The notes beneath the pieces are model-generated. The model did no database searches. It was not told the DNA's origin and saw only the letters and a list, made by a program, of their open reading frames with translations. From Agelas oroides (taxonomy: Eukaryota; Porifera; Demospongiae; Agelasida; Agelasidae): 64,000 bases of DNA. This document shows positions 23,001 to 36,500 of the stretch, in pieces; positions within the stretch are counted from its first letter, which is position 1; the number at the start of each line of letters is the position of its first letter. The position numbers and the translations under genes were made by a program. The stretch is taken from contig OX422195.1 of NCBI GenBank assembly GCA_949130485.1, positions 498,881-562,880 on the forward strand, read 5' to 3'.

Positions 23001-26000
23001 CTTCCTGCTACTCTTCCCCGACTCACTCATGTTTACAGATTCTCTTTGAGACGCACATCTCGCCTTCCACTCATGCAGCCAGCCACTCAGCTGCTTCACC
23101 TGCGTGCCGTTACCAATAACTTCTGATGCCTTCTGTGGTCGGTAAATCTCAGTCCATAGCTCGGACCCAAACATGCCCGGCTTGCAGGACGAAACTGAAA
23201 ATTGACCTAAACTGCTTGTGTCTGCCATTTGGATCTTTTCGTTGATTGCTTTGCATGGTGGCACTTCAGGTGGGGAATCTTCTTTCTTCTTGGATAGCCT
23301 CTGGGACTTTCTAGGAGGAGCCAATCTGCCTGTGTTCTCATAAGCACCGACATCAACACAAATCTTCCCACCCATGTTATTTCCATTTCTGACTTCACCA
23401 TTTGCTGGATTACAAATACGAATACTGCATTTCAGTGATGTGGGTCTCCCCTTCTTCTTGGACAGCCTCTGAGATTTTCTGCGAAGGGCTGAGGTTTTGG
23501 CGTTTTCATAAGCAGCAACATCAACACAAATCATCTTACCATGGCCGTTTTTGACCGCACCGTTTGTCGGATTACAAATACGAATGCTGCACTTCAGTGA
23601 TTCCCCTACACCTCTACGAGTTCTATTCTTCCTCTTTATTCTCGAAAGCTTCTGAGGTGTGTTTCTGGCTGGTTCACTGGAGGGTGGGGGGTCAGCAGAG
23701 CTAGATTGGTCAGGTGAGGTGAGGAGGGAGGCGATTCGGCTGTAGTGGGAGTAGATTCCTTTGACGTCCCTGTCAAGGTACATCTCCTGAAGTTGTGCGA
23801 GAATTTGGAGTCTCTCTGTGTCTGAACAGACCTAGTGTGTTACAGAGATGTACACAAGACCACAATAGTAGTGAAAATGAAAGTTATCACAGAACCTTTT
23901 ACTTCTTTTTGCAATACTGAATGAATGATGACAATTTAAAGGGCAGCCTACATGTATTTATCAGACTTTAAACAACTCGCATTACATTTTAAAAGATGTG
24001 TGCACAAATGTACCAATACTCGTTGTAACCATGACAACATACTCCTTATTGGATACTCAGTGCTGGTTTGCAATCATCAACTTTACCAGTTTCGTACCTG
24101 GGGCTGAGACGGCCTTCTTGTCCCTTGTGGCACAGACATCATCAGTCCAAGACCACCACGTCTTTCCAGAGGTACCTCTGACGAGTTGAGGAGGGGTTGC
24201 CGTACAAGTGGCGCCTCTGAGAGGCTAATGATGGGTCGGCATAAGGATTGTATCGACTGTGGCGCTTCCAACTTCCAGAGCTGCTCCTTGGGGTCTCTCT
24301 GTTGCACATGGACAAGGTCTGCGAAAGGTGCACTGTCACAGCTGGTAGTAATGGGTGTGGAGAAAGACAGCTGCCTCCTGGAAGTGTGGGATTGCTTCAG
24401 CGGACTCAAGGTGAATTTTCTGGAGTTTTGTCGAGCTGGGCTCCTGTGGGGTGCGCTCCTCCTGGGACTGCTACACCTCCGCGGGGAGTGGGAGGGAGAA
24501 CGATACCTCTTAGGACTCCGGGTGGAAACAAGACCTTGCAACCTGCGGGATGGCTTGGGAGATCCCTCGTCTTCAGTCGTGACCAGTTCGATAACTTCGT
24601 TTGTCTGGTTGGATGATCTTTTAAAGATCTCCGCCCACTCTGCTGACAACCCACCTTTGCTTACCCCTTTCTGCGGAGAAACATGGCTAGGTTTCTGCGG
24701 AGAATTTGATACAAAAATAACGCTGTCATCGACTGTGCTTTCCACCACAGCAGCTGTATCTGCACTGGCTGCCACCACGAGGGACTCACAGGCTGCCACC
24801 ACGGGGGACTTGCTCTCATAAACACATTCCACATTCCCAGTCTTGTTCCCACAATCTGAATCCATGTTCATGGCATTAGCTGTCTTGGGTTTGGGGGTTG
24901 AGTTAGAAGCATCATCACCACAACTGCTCTCCGGAGTGTTCTGGCTCGGTTTCTTTATCTTTTGTGGCAATGCTGCTAGGATCCTTTTTGCTGCACTCAC
25001 GGCAGCTGATCGTCTTGGTCGTTTGGTCTCCTCTTCGCTGGAATCAATGCAGGGTTCTCTCTCCCCAAGCTGAGTGCTGCAGTGATTTCTCCTTCTCCGT
25101 TTGTTTCTTTGTCTCCTTACCTCGATAAAATCTTCAAAGCTGTCATCCAGCTTTTCACTCTCCCTCGTATTCTCTTCGAAACCAACTGGGTCTGACCTAG
25201 CTGGTAATTCATCTCTGTATGACTCACAATCTGCCTGGGTATCTAATGAATTCTCACAAATCTTGTGTGCTCTTTTACTCCTCTTCCTCCCTCCCTCTCT
25301 CCCATCAGCCATACACACACCTCCAAGGCTAGAGCCACATACCTCACTGTTACTCCCACAAAGATCTGTCTTTTCCAGCTCAATATCCATTTTTTCTTCA
25401 GACACAGTATCCTTCCCGTCTTCCTCCATCTCCAAAGAGGGGTGCCCCACGGGCGTCCCTAATACAAGTTGCGAGCTCCTGCCATCCCAAGAGAGGACAG
25501 ACTGTTTCAGTGACATTGAGACATGTTGAGGAGATTTTGCACACTCTTGGATACTGTCAGTAATCTCAGATGACACAGTCTGTTCCATATTAGGATCATC
25601 GGCAATGCAATCCATGCTGGTACTAATGTTCGATTCTTTAGGCCCACTCTTGTGCGTTTGCAACGAGTTTTCGACAGATGATGTCATTTCTGCCAGCACC
25701 TGTATGTCTTGAGTAGAACCCTTACATGCACACATCTCACTTATCTTCCTCTGCCTCTTAGCCTCATTTGTTGCCGTGGGAACAAAATTTCTGTGCATGA
25801 CCTCTGGACTCAGCAGACCAGTCAGATTAACGACCAGGGGCTTCTTCACAAAACTCCCCTCATCACTAGTACCCCCATTATCATGGTCACTATCATTACC
25901 GTCCAAAGAGATCAAATCTGATTGGATGGCTTCTTGGTGCTTATCGCTGGAGAACTCTTTGCTGATATTGCCAGGACTAATTTGAGACTTGGTAGCTTCT

Positions 26001-26149
26001 GTGTTCTCCTTCGTTTCTTGGGGCGTTGGAGTAGATACTGGAGGGGACAAACACTTTGCAGAAGATGGCTTCTCACTCGTCGCAGCTTCTTCTTTCGGTG
26101 GAGACTTAAAAAATGAGGTTATTAGGCAATTCTGTACTGTAGCCATCAT
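20096..26149 (-). CDS. ATAD5: ATAD5 / ELG1, PCNA-unloading clamp-loader subunit
   Basis: ATAD5 forms an RFC-like complex that unloads PCNA after replication. Minus-strand exons: 24098-26149 (long acidic/basic N-terminal region), 22713-23831, 22139-22606, 21981-22074, 21786-21844, 21115-21501, 20462-21045 and 20327 to about 20096. The N-terminus carries a PIP-like [23 protein letters not shown] opens the AAA core. The P-loop is GDHGSGKT followed by [14 protein letters not shown] and [11 protein letters not shown]. The Walker B region is [17 protein letters not shown], followed by [12 protein letters not shown]. The lid ([20 protein letters not shown]) and a C-terminal segment with [12 protein letters not shown] follow, as in vertebrate ATAD5. 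Exon phases agree. The final exon is uncertain: the frame reaches a stop at 20096, but a donor at CGAAG|GTACAAG may splice on. Two tandem copies of a basic segment lie at 23274-23610. Confidence 0.93.
21696..21752. mobile_element. Diverged short foldback in an ATAD5 intron
   Basis: CTCGTTCCCAGGCTCCC faces an imperfect complement ending AAACAAGGCTA. It is degenerate and has no clear TSD. Confidence 0.55.
23274..23610 (-). repeat. Internal coding tandem duplication within ATAD5
   Basis: Two adjacent segments of about 55-60 residues, both starting [10 protein letters not shown] and both ending [10 protein letters not shown], sit just before the AAA core. ICVDV and AYEN are shared in between. 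The DNA copies are diverged, so the duplication is not recent. Confidence 0.85.
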
Positions 26150-26503
26150 TATGAACGAATACTGTAGGGGTGTACAGAAATTTGCACTAGTGATATTCTA
26201 TATAAAGACCACCACAACAGCTAAGTCATTCTCTAAGTTGACAAGCAAGCACAGTGATACATTCGCAAACACACCCACCCTGCCGATGAAAGTTCACGAC
26301 CATCCCACCGATCATCAATCAGTCGACGGATCAACACGCCACGAAGTACTTTAGCTCTCCTAACTTCCCGCCAAGTTTGTGCTTTTGTAACCTCGCGGGA
26401 AACGAAATTATGAGCATGCGCAGTAGAAATTGATAGGAGTGCGATAAACACAAACTCACATGTAAATGCAGCTCAGCGAACTACAATGAACTAAGTTTAA
26501 ACA
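26150..26503. other. Intergenic, ATAD5 5' side / PDAP1 3' side
   Basis: The 354 bp between the ATAD5 start and the PDAP1 stop contain no recognisable gene. They must hold the ATAD5 promoter and the PDAP1 3' UTR. Confidence 0.5.
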
Positions 26504-27973
26504 CTATTTTTTCTTCCTTTCTTTTGCGGCTTGTGTTTCTTTTGCTGCAAAAACAAGTTGACACATGATGCCACAAGTTACATGAAAAAGTCTATGTACA
26601 CACCTTCTCTCTCTGCTTCCTTTTTCCTTGCTGCCTTCTCCCTCTGCTGTTTGATGATGGCTAGTCGAGCCAGGTCCCTCCGGGCCTCCTCTGTCCGCCC
26701 TGCTTCATGGAGACGACGATACGCAGATGCATCACGTTGCCGCTCAATCTCTTCCCTAAATACGAAAAGAAAAAAATGGATCCCAACAAAAATCCTGTTC
26801 AATTTCACACACAATGTGTCTAGCTAGACCCCCCTCTCCTTTTGTCTGCTAGCTGATCTAGTCGATGCCTCCTACATAGCCTTACATACCCAGGTCAGCC
26901 ATGCAGCCTAGTGTTAGCCTCAAACCTTCTGTCCCAGATTTTGTCTCACAACTTTAGAGAAAAAGTGGAACCTGCAAGACAACTTCCAGAACAAAGGCCT
27001 AGATTTGAGGCCAGCCTAGCACCTTACACCCAGGCCTTAATTTTAAGCTCGCACAAGACATGGAGACACTCATGCTATATCCTACTGCAAGTGACGATAG
27101 CTATGGCAGGTGTCTGGGAAGGAGGTGAATGCATCCGGAGGACCAATCTTGCACACCAAAGAGCTCAAGTCCCTAACCTTTCTTTCCTAGAAAGTTCAAC
27201 CCTAGCATTGATATCAATGTCTCCGGCTTTCTTTGTCTTTTTGACTACTCTGTTCGGATTCGCTATGTCAATCAAGCCCTCCACTCCCTTGGTCTTATCC
27301 CGCTGCAACTGCAAGTGTGGGGGGAAGAGAAAGGGAGGGACAGAGGAGAAAGGGAAGGAGGAAAGAGAAGGAAAAGGAGAAAGGGTAAGGCAAAGTGCAA
27401 GCATGATAAGAAGTTTGTAAGACGGATATGTGTAATTGTACCTGACTATCCGAGTCCTCATCACTCGATTCTTCGTCACTAGGAGGTAGATCCCCAGGAG
27501 AGGGGCGTGTCCTGATAGCCCCTCCCATAGCCCCACCCTCACCATCACTTCCACTCTCCTCCTCCTCCCCCTCCCCCTCCTCCTTTTCTGGTTGATCACC
27601 TACCATACCTTTCTTGCGCTATGAGGAGTACGTTGGTATACAGATAATGACAGCCTTGTTCTCAGCCTACTAGATCATAGATTATATAGCTCGTAAGAGC
27701 TATATAATCTATGACTAGATACAATCTAGTTGGGAGTGGCCTAGGAACATTGGAACAACACCCATTTTATCATCTCACCTTCCATTCTTCCTCTCTCTTC
27801 TTTTTCTCCTCCTGCTCCCTAACCTCCTCTGGATTGAGGTAGTGTTTTGCCCGCCCTTTGTGCTGCTTATGTCGTCCTGAGAACACACATGATTGTAAAG
27901 AAAGTGGGGATGAATCTTAAGATCTCAAAGCTAAGGAGATAGCCAGTCCTCCAGCCTGCCTACCTCTAGGCAT
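26504..27973 (-). CDS. PDAP1: PDAP1, 28 kDa heat- and acid-stable phosphoprotein
   Basis: This is a small, highly charged, conserved eukaryotic phosphoprotein linked to PDGF signalling and translation/RNA factors; its exact role is unclear. Minus-strand exons give MPRG joined to [20 protein letters not shown] (about 27790-27880). An acidic stretch with [18 protein letters not shown] follows, then the family signature [26 protein letters not shown]-like VELSRKERE comes next, then [20 protein letters not shown] and a lysine-rich tail ending at the TAG at 26504. The order and the GVEGLI(D/E)I(A/E)NPNRV and DLARLAII motifs match the family. The first exon carries only four codons. Confidence 0.93.
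27667..27718. repeat. Perfect hairpin in a PDAP1 intron
   Basis: ATCATAGATTATATAGCTC is followed by its complement, GAGCTATATAATCTATGA, around a short loop. It is a small inverted repeat of unknown origin. Confidence 0.6.
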
Positions 27974-28111
27974 GATATGTATTGGTTTCTGAAGGCTCTG
28001 TACGTCCGATGCCAGACACTCACTGACACATTCCAGTATGGGAACGAGACTAAGGTGGTGCTCTTTAATTAGAATAATTGTTGCACGATTGGCGTGCAGG
28101 CAGGTGGCAAC
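27974..28111. promoter_or_regulatory. Divergent promoter, PDAP1 / CPSF30
   Basis: Start codons are 138 bp apart. The interval includes a half foldback (GGGAACGAGACTA) and an AT-rich patch (TTTAATTAGAATAATT). Promoter role is inferred from layout. Confidence 0.6.
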
Positions 28112-30165
28112 ATGCTTCAGGACATTGTGGCGAGCGTGGAGGACACTGAATTTGAGATAGAAGATGCTCTGGACAAACAGTTGGGATCCAGGCCCATGCC
28201 CTTTGTGGGGATGGATAGTAAGTGTAGTTACAAAAATATTTATACCAGAAAACTCCTGATCACCCTGCAAATACTGCATACACAAACACGCAGAAAACAA
28301 GGCTGCATTGTGTGAGTTTTTCCTTAATGGCACCTGTACGAGAGGTGCACACTGTCCCTTCCGCCATGTGCGTGGAGAAAGAACAATAGTCTGCAAGCAT
28401 TGGCTGAGGCACCTGTGCAAGAAGGGAGATGACTGCGAATTCCTACACGAGTACGACATGTCCAAGATGCCCATCTGCTACTTCTTCCAAAAGTTTGGCG
28501 AGTGCAATAACAAGGACTGCCAGTATCTCCACATTGATGCAGACGCTCTGAAGATAAGAGACTGCGCATGGTATGATAGAGGATTTTGCAAACACGGTGA
28601 GAGAAAAACTGTTGGAAGTTGTGTGAAAGAAGAATCACTGCTGCTAAGACCCATGACCTAAGGTTTTGTAGCCTAATCGTCTCCTTTCAGTGGTAACCAG
28701 GTAGTATGATGACCTCCACCTCCAGGTCCTAATTGTCGGAACAGGCACACGAGGAGGGTGCTATGTCAGAACTACCTCTGTGGATTTTGTCTGGAGGGGC
28801 CCAAGTGCAAATTCGTGCAGTAAGTCCATGTCTGTGGAGGGTTGGCAGTAACATTTGATGTGTACAGTACGAAATACGTATCCTCGATTCCAGGTCAGTC
28901 CTTATCCTGCAGTGATTTCCCATCAAGATAAAATTTGGGAGTGGCCTGGGAGTGAGGCTAAATTTGTCCTGCCCCCCTCCCTCCCTCCTCCGCCTAATCA
29001 CGCACATAAGGAAATGTTGCCCTTTTTCCTTACAGTGCTAAATTTGAAATTCCTGTTAGCAACCCACTTGGCAGCAACTTTCTACAGGTAATCTGGTGTG
29101 TAATCTGGTGTGCTGTATATGGAATACCTTTTATAATGTTGTGTGTGTATCTTTCCTTATAATGTGTGCGATATATACCTTTGTGTAATCTGGTGTGCCT
29201 ATAATGTTGTGTGCGATATATCTTTCCGTCAAACAGGGAGTCCACACCATCATGTCATTTCCTCTACAAAGTAGTAATATAGCAGTTGCCCCGGCTACCA
29301 CTGGTAGTACCGGTACCAACAAACCCAGCGGGATTCAGCCAAGACGTCCCCTGGAACAAGTCACTTGTTTCAAGGTACAGTGCTAACTTTAATATGTGAG
29401 GGACGTTAAAGTCACATGACCAAAGTTCTATTGAAGTTTACAGGTTTTGAAAAGACTTGCAGGCTATTGTCATTGCCTATGAATGTGTAGGTGTATTACT
29501 AACTAGTGTGAATATTACTCCAATGGATGCAACCACGCCCATCTTAATGCTATGAATATCATTAAAATGTGGATATTACTTGGACATAATGTAGTGATGG
29601 TGACTTTGTTAATGCTTTTTCCTCTTTTGCAGTGTGGAGAGAAAGGTCATTATGCTAACATGGTCAGTCAACTAATTAACATAAAAACTGAAAATGAGAC
29701 GAACATTAACCTACTGAGGTTTCAGATTGATTGTCCATAAAAAGAAAAAACAGAAACCAGTTTATCATAGACGCTATAGTTTGTGCTACTTGGAACTTTG
29801 GAATCTACAGCACACACAAAAGAAAGCAGAATCTTGCACAATGTGTGGAATGGATTTCAAAATTGTATTGACAACCTGAAAATCCTGAAAATCTCGATAT
29901 GTTTTGATACCACCCTTAGTTCAACCCTATATATCTTAGCAAAATGCCCTCTAGCCTCATACCCAGACTGTTTTTTTTTTTAATGAATGGCCTGGGTACG
30001 AGGCTAGATGCCCTCAGGTTATTTAACCTATGCGTGCAGATTATATGATGGCCTACTCAGCCTTATATTTTCTACCCTGTGCAGTGTCCCAAGTCCTTCC
30101 GTGCAATGCAGATGGGGCTGGTGGGGACTCAGGCGCAGATTGCTGCCAATGTGGGCGTCAAATGA
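28112..30165 (+). CDS. CPSF4: CPSF30, cleavage and polyadenylation specificity factor subunit 4
   Basis: CPSF30 binds the AAUAAA signal with WDR33 in pre-mRNA 3' processing. Spliced exons give [20 protein letters not shown], then five CCCH zinc fingers: [76 protein letters not shown] and [20 protein letters not shown] linker ending [11 protein letters not shown] and a CCHC knuckle, [14 protein letters not shown], follow; the knuckle is split between exons near 29374, 29632-29663 and 30084. The tail is [14 protein letters not shown] with the stop at 30163. I chose the ATG at 28112 because the product then aligns with the family's N-terminus; the upstream in-frame codon at 28094 is GTG. Confidence 0.96.
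29952..30006. mobile_element. Short foldback MITE with 9-bp TSD
   Basis: It runs from TAGCCTCATACCCAGACTG to GGCCTGGGTACGAGGCTA around a poly-T loop. The flanks AATGCCCTC (29943-29951) and GATGCCCTC (30007-30015) match at 8 of 9. Confidence 0.85.
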
Positions 30166-30411
30166 TTCTTAACGCACTTTCTGGACCCTCAATTTCATAC
30201 GCATTTACATGTATATACAAATTTTTCATCTATTTGTAACAAAAATGCCCTTTACACCACTGTGCTGAATGATGACTGTAAATTCAGTTCGCAGTGATCT
30301 ATCAGGTATACCAACGCCTGTATAAAGAATAGGGATTGCAAGGTGAATGCTTGTTACCTACACTCAACATTCAAAACACACAAGTCGGTAACAAGTGCAC
30401 AAGTTCCTACC

Positions 30412-31442
<1,031 letters not shown>

Positions 31443-33320
31443 ATGCCAAAGGTAAAGAGAAGCAAAAAGAAGCCTCCAGAGGGATGGGAGCTAATAGAGC
31501 CAACCTTGGACGAGCTTGAACAGAAGATGAGAGAAGGTGAATACTTTCACCAAGCATCATGTTCAAAAGCCTTGGTGAGGTTGTTCTAGGGTTTTGAAAA
31601 CATGAATGTTATCATGATTTGTGTATATTGATAGCTGAGCCGGCCTCAGGGTCACTCTCCCAACCATGCATTTTTTTTGAGAGACCACCTTCAGGCCAGA
31701 CCAAATTGATTTTCTGTTTCACGGATTTTTTCCCTCCAAGTAGTGACCAGGCAGGTAGGTGATAAAAAATTAATTATCCAACTTTTGACCTCACATCAAT
31801 GCACAATACTGCTTTCCCACGCAAAGTTCAAAATCTATCGAGGAACAATGATGGTGGCGCCTCGCTTAACGACCACGGATAGCCACGCAGAAGACACGGA
31901 CGCCATGGAGTTAGAGTGCACAGTGCGTTCTCTTTGACAGGAGACTAGCGAGGCCATGTGGTTATTCTAATTATTGCACGCTTGTCCGCACTATATCTGC
32001 GTGCGCCTCCATCGCCCACGCAATTAATATTTTTTCACGGCACATTCAGAATGCTGACTCTCCGGATCCGTGAAACAGAAAATCAATTTGGTCTGGCCTC
32101 ATGATAGTGTTCATTTCTTCTGCAGCTGAAACTGAGTCTCATGAAGGGAAAAGAAAAGTGGAAGCGTTGTGGCCAATTTTCAAGCAAGTGTTCTTCTCTG
32201 ACTCTTGAGACAACTCCATCTCATTTATTGTGTACTTTATAGCCCTCTTCATTCTCCTCTTCCGCCAACTTTTCCTCATCTTCCTTCTCTTCCTCTTCAT
32301 CTTCCCTCTCTTCCCTCTCCTCCTCATCTTCCTTCTCTTCTTCTTCATCTTCCCTCTCTTCCTCCTCCTTCTCTTCCTCTTCATCTTCTCTCTCTTCCTC
32401 CTCCTTCTCTTCATCTTCTCTCTCTTCCTCCTCCCTCTCTTCCCTTTCCTCCTCATCTTCCTTCTCTTCCTCTTCATCTCTCTCTTCCTCCTCCCTCTCT
32501 TCCCTCTCCTCCTCATCTTTCTTCTCTTCCTCTTCCCTCTCTTCCTCCTCCTTCTCTTCCTCTTCATCTTCTCTCTCTTCCTCCTCCCTCTCTTCCTCTT
32601 CCTTCTCCTGCTCATCTTCCTCCTTCCTCCAGGCTTCACCACCAAAGATCTCGGTACGTGTATGAACTGTTCTACAAGAGAAGAGCAATCAGCAGAGGTC
32701 AGCCCCCTCCTTCCTTAACCATAAAAGGAGATTGTCTAGCACGATGGGACCTGTTTGTACACAAGATTCTGCCTCTAGTTGACCAAGTTATGCCAACCAC
32801 TATCATCCTACTGCACACACACACCCATCTCTCCTTCCCCAAACAAATTACTTTACTTACACGCACACATCCCTCTCCTTCTCTTATTATCCTTCACGCA
32901 CACCACACCACCAGAGTTGTATGAATACTGCCTGAATGAGGGATATGCTGACAAGAACCTCATAGCCAAGTGGAAAAAGGTGAACTGGTGTATTATGTCA
33001 GTGACACTCGGTTGTTGATAGACCATCGCTTCTCTCCCAAAGTCTGGGTATGAAAACCTGTGCTGTCTGCGTTGCATTCAACCACGGGACACCAACTTTG
33101 GTACAACCTGCGTTTGTCGAGTCCCCAAAAGCAAACTCGAGAGTGTAAGTTATAGTTTTACTATAGCAACTAGCCTCGTTCCCAGGCCCAAACAGGAAGA
33201 GGGAGCGAGGCTAAGCAGCAACCTTTCGAGCCATATCTGTAACGACCACCTTCTTCATTTTGTCCACAGGGCAAGATTGTCGAGTGTGTCCATTGTGGAT
33301 GTAGAGGATGCTCTGGATGA
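31443..33320 (+). CDS. BUD31: BUD31 homologue, spliceosome component
   Basis: BUD31 (G10) is a zinc-binding protein of the activated spliceosome. Six exons (31443-31536, 32126-32183, 32633-32697, 32915-32979, 33043-33144, 33270-33320) total 435 nt, exactly 144 codons plus stop, the same length as human BUD31. The protein starts [20 protein letters not shown] and includes [15 protein letters not shown] and [19 protein letters not shown]. It ends with the cysteine cluster [11 protein letters not shown]. Intron 2 must start GCAAGT (GC donor) to keep WPIFK-LHHQ in frame. Intron 1 hosts a transposon with inverted repeats, and intron 2 is pyrimidine-rich. Confidence 0.97.
31692..32099. mobile_element. 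MITE with about 33-bp inverted termini in BUD31 intron 1
   Basis: GGCCAGACCAAATTGATTTT...CACGGAT at the left is matched by its reverse complement ending GGTCTGGCC at the right, about 400 bp apart. A short TCA flanks both ends, so a 3-bp TSD is possible. No coding capacity was seen between. Confidence 0.75.
32252..32630. repeat. CTT/CTC-rich pyrimidine repeat in BUD31 intron 2
   Basis: Units such as CTCTTCCTCTTCATCTTC extend over nearly 400 bp into the acceptor at 32632. Apparent acidic and basic repeat ORFs here are artefacts. Confidence 0.85.
33169..33216. mobile_element. Diverged short foldback in BUD31 intron 5
   Basis: TAGCCTCGTTCCCAGGCCC faces an imperfect GGAGCGAGGCTA. No TSD was matched. 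Confidence 0.55.
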
Positions 33321-33544
33321 ACGCACCAACAGTCTCCCTCTCCCTCTAATTACTCGTACTAATGACCGTACAAGTAATATTCTCCTCTCTCGTGTATGTT
33401 TTAGTGATCGTTTTACCTCATAATTGTATACACTTGTTCACTGTACAGTCACAGCATATCAAGATTGATCGTTGACAGAATATCATAATATTATAATACT
33501 GCATTTCTACTGAGCTGAAAAAGATAAGTAAAAGTGAGAATGAT

Positions 33545-36500
33545 TCAGTGCTGTTCTGAAAAGATGTGTAGTTCACCTCTTGAGTCCAATGTGAGGAGTG
33601 TGCGACTCCCATTCAGCCAACGAGCAGACTTGAGAGAGATAAGTTCATCTCCATCACCTGGGGCATAAAATACTCTCATTCCCAGACCCCAAGTACTGAG
33701 GGTCTGTGACACCATCAGTGTTAATATTGAATTAAAGCTAAAGCCTTTGAAGTTGCTTGCTGGGCTTCAGTAAATTGGAAGTGTGATAAGTAGGTCTGTA
33801 AAGTGTGATGAGTAAAGCTAAGTACTTGTGGTCAGGAAGCCCAGTACTTGTGGTCAGGAAGCCCAGTACATACAAGACCAAGGACTTATATGCTGCCTGT
33901 TGAAGCGTTTGCAACCTCAAGGATTTTGATTGGCCAAAAGTGTGCTTAATCACTTGATCATTCCCTTCTGAGGCTCTTGATTGCTTGATTTTCAAAGGTC
34001 AACGGTCAAATTGCAGCTGCGCATTCTTGATCCGTTGATTTTAGCAGTTCGGAGGTCACCTTGTTCTCTTGATCGGCCCCCAAAAAGGGCTTTGATCGCT
34101 TGATTCAATTTTGATCCTGGTCGCAAACGCTTCTACACGGGATATATCAGTGACTACCCCTTGAAGATAATTGGCCAATCAACTGTTACCTCCATAATAT
34201 CCTTGGTGCTCAAATATTTTGCACCAGACCCTCTTTTTCTCACGTATGTGTACCGTACCGAGCGTCTTGGAACGAGACTAGGCATAAAACAAATCAACCA
34301 TGTGTGTACAATTTCTCAATTGCTCGTCAATTGATATCAACATGTGTGTTAGCTCCTGTTGATTATGTCATACTGCCTGCAGTGATGGCTGTAGAATATG
34401 CTCTTGTACCCAGGCTCCCGATCCCACCGAGAGCCTGGGTATGAGGCTAGTGCTCTTGGTGCTACAGAGATTTGCCAAAGTGCTGCACATGTTCACAAAA
34501 TCAGTTTTTTTTTGCTTTCAATTTCAGTGAAATTTGGCCCTTCTATGGCCTCCACCCAGTATGTACGGTAAAGCAATGAGACTTATGCAACTTTTTCAGT
34601 ACCGCAAAGCTTGTCTTGTGCAAAGCTGGGAGGAGGCCTGGGGAGAAGGCTAGGTGGATTTCACTGAAAGAAACACATCACAACAACTAACTCACCTGTA
34701 ATGACAATCTCCTCACAGGGGGTTGAGGAGAGCAGGTTCCATGTCAGTACCGAGTTCCCGGATGCTGCCGTAAGAAACAAATTATCTGTTTCCCTCCAAC
34801 AGTACCACTGCTGCAACCTATTAGAGAGAGAAGTCACTTATCCAAACACACTGGGACTGGGGCGTGTGCAGATAGCTGGAATGTTGGGATAAGTGAAACA
34901 ATACTGTTTGTTATTAGCCTTGTTCCCAGGCTCTCCCCTCGCCCCGACGAGAGCCTGGGAACGAGGCTAGTTTGTTATACAAAGGAGAGCAACTGAAGTA
35001 TGGATGGATTAGTGGCTTCCTACTGTAAACTGAGTTACGAGGAAGCTTGACATGCATGCTCACACACAAGATATCAAAATTATGGAGCTAGTCAAAGAAA
35101 ACAACCCTGCCTGAACTCCGATCAAGCAAGGGGGGGCCCCTAATAGACTCAAGACACTGTCAATAAGCAAGGGGGGGGCCCTCTAATAATAGACTCTTGT
35201 GGGAAGACAACAAAGTTCCACACATGAGAAAGGTTATACTGCCACATTAAACATTACAAATTGGCTAGTGTGACTCATCAAGTTTCTAGCAAAACTCGAT
35301 TATAGTATGTTAATGTGTTAATGTGTGTAATCGGTTTCCAGGTGGCTTCTTTGAAAACAGACTTATGTAGGACTTCATGGAATTCGTGGAAGAGCCTGGA
35401 AATGTAGTGATATCACACATCCACAGAACCCTACATCAGAGGAGGGAGGACAGGACGTCATGTTGTAGCAACAATTAGTGCGCTCTGACAACATTCCACG
35501 TGGATACAAGCTACAAGGATTGCTCTATGGAGTTATAAGTCACGATGGGCGCGCAGGATTTTCGACTTGGCAAAAGCCATCTGGCTAGTCAAAATTGGTT
35601 ATTGTGTGTTATCTTGCAGGCTAATTGCCAGTTCAACACTAGGTGAGTCATAAGAAGACATTTTGACTGCCAGACATTTTCAGCTTTGTTGAAAACTTTG
35701 TGCGCCCATCGTACCCATCACAACTTTGTCCACAGAGCTGTTCTTGTCACTTATATCCACACTTTTGGACCTTGGAATGTCAGTTAATTGTCGCTATCAT
35801 GTGACTACGCCCTCCCTCCTCTGACCCGACATGACATTGTTGTCTTCAAACGATGACATCATCACATGCAATCACTAGCTCCACTCCCACTGCTTCGCCA
35901 CCTGGGGTATACAAACATGTGGTCAAATCTTCTCTGTACCTGATAGTACTGCATGTGGTGAAACCATGCAGCCTTCTCCCTCCAGATTAGTTTTGGATAT
36001 TGGAACCAGCAAAATACTGGAGGTGACAAAGGCCTACCCTCGTACCCAGGCTCGGTTCCTACAAGAAAGAGCCTGGGTACGAGGGTAGTAAAGGCCTGGT
36101 AAAGAAGTATAAAAGTGGGATTCATAGTTGTTACCCTGTGTGGTGAGGATCCACTGTGGATGGTCTGTAGGACCGCAGTAGCCTACACTTGCTGTAACTG
36201 TCTGTACTGCCGTTAGCCTCAAATGCCAGCAGCCAGCAAGCGCAGGGAGGCGTATCTGACAAGGGAGGGGAGCTACCCTCTCCCAGTGGGGGACAAGCTT
36301 CAGTCCATTTGCACCCCAGCAGGAGGAGTATCGTATCCTGAGAAGAGAGGAGGGAAACAAGAAATGCTCCAGGTTGGTCGAAGCTCAAGAGTAGCTTCCA
36401 TATGGGTTCTACAACCATTATCTTGGCAGATGAAAATGTTTGGCATGAAGCCTTTGTGTGTTCATGTGTACTGTAGTGCCTTTTTACTTATTACAGCCCG

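Noticed and set aside
32139-32688. Very basic and very acidic long frames on the minus strand in BUD31
   Set aside because: They come from the pyrimidine-rich repeat in intron 2, with no sign of coding.
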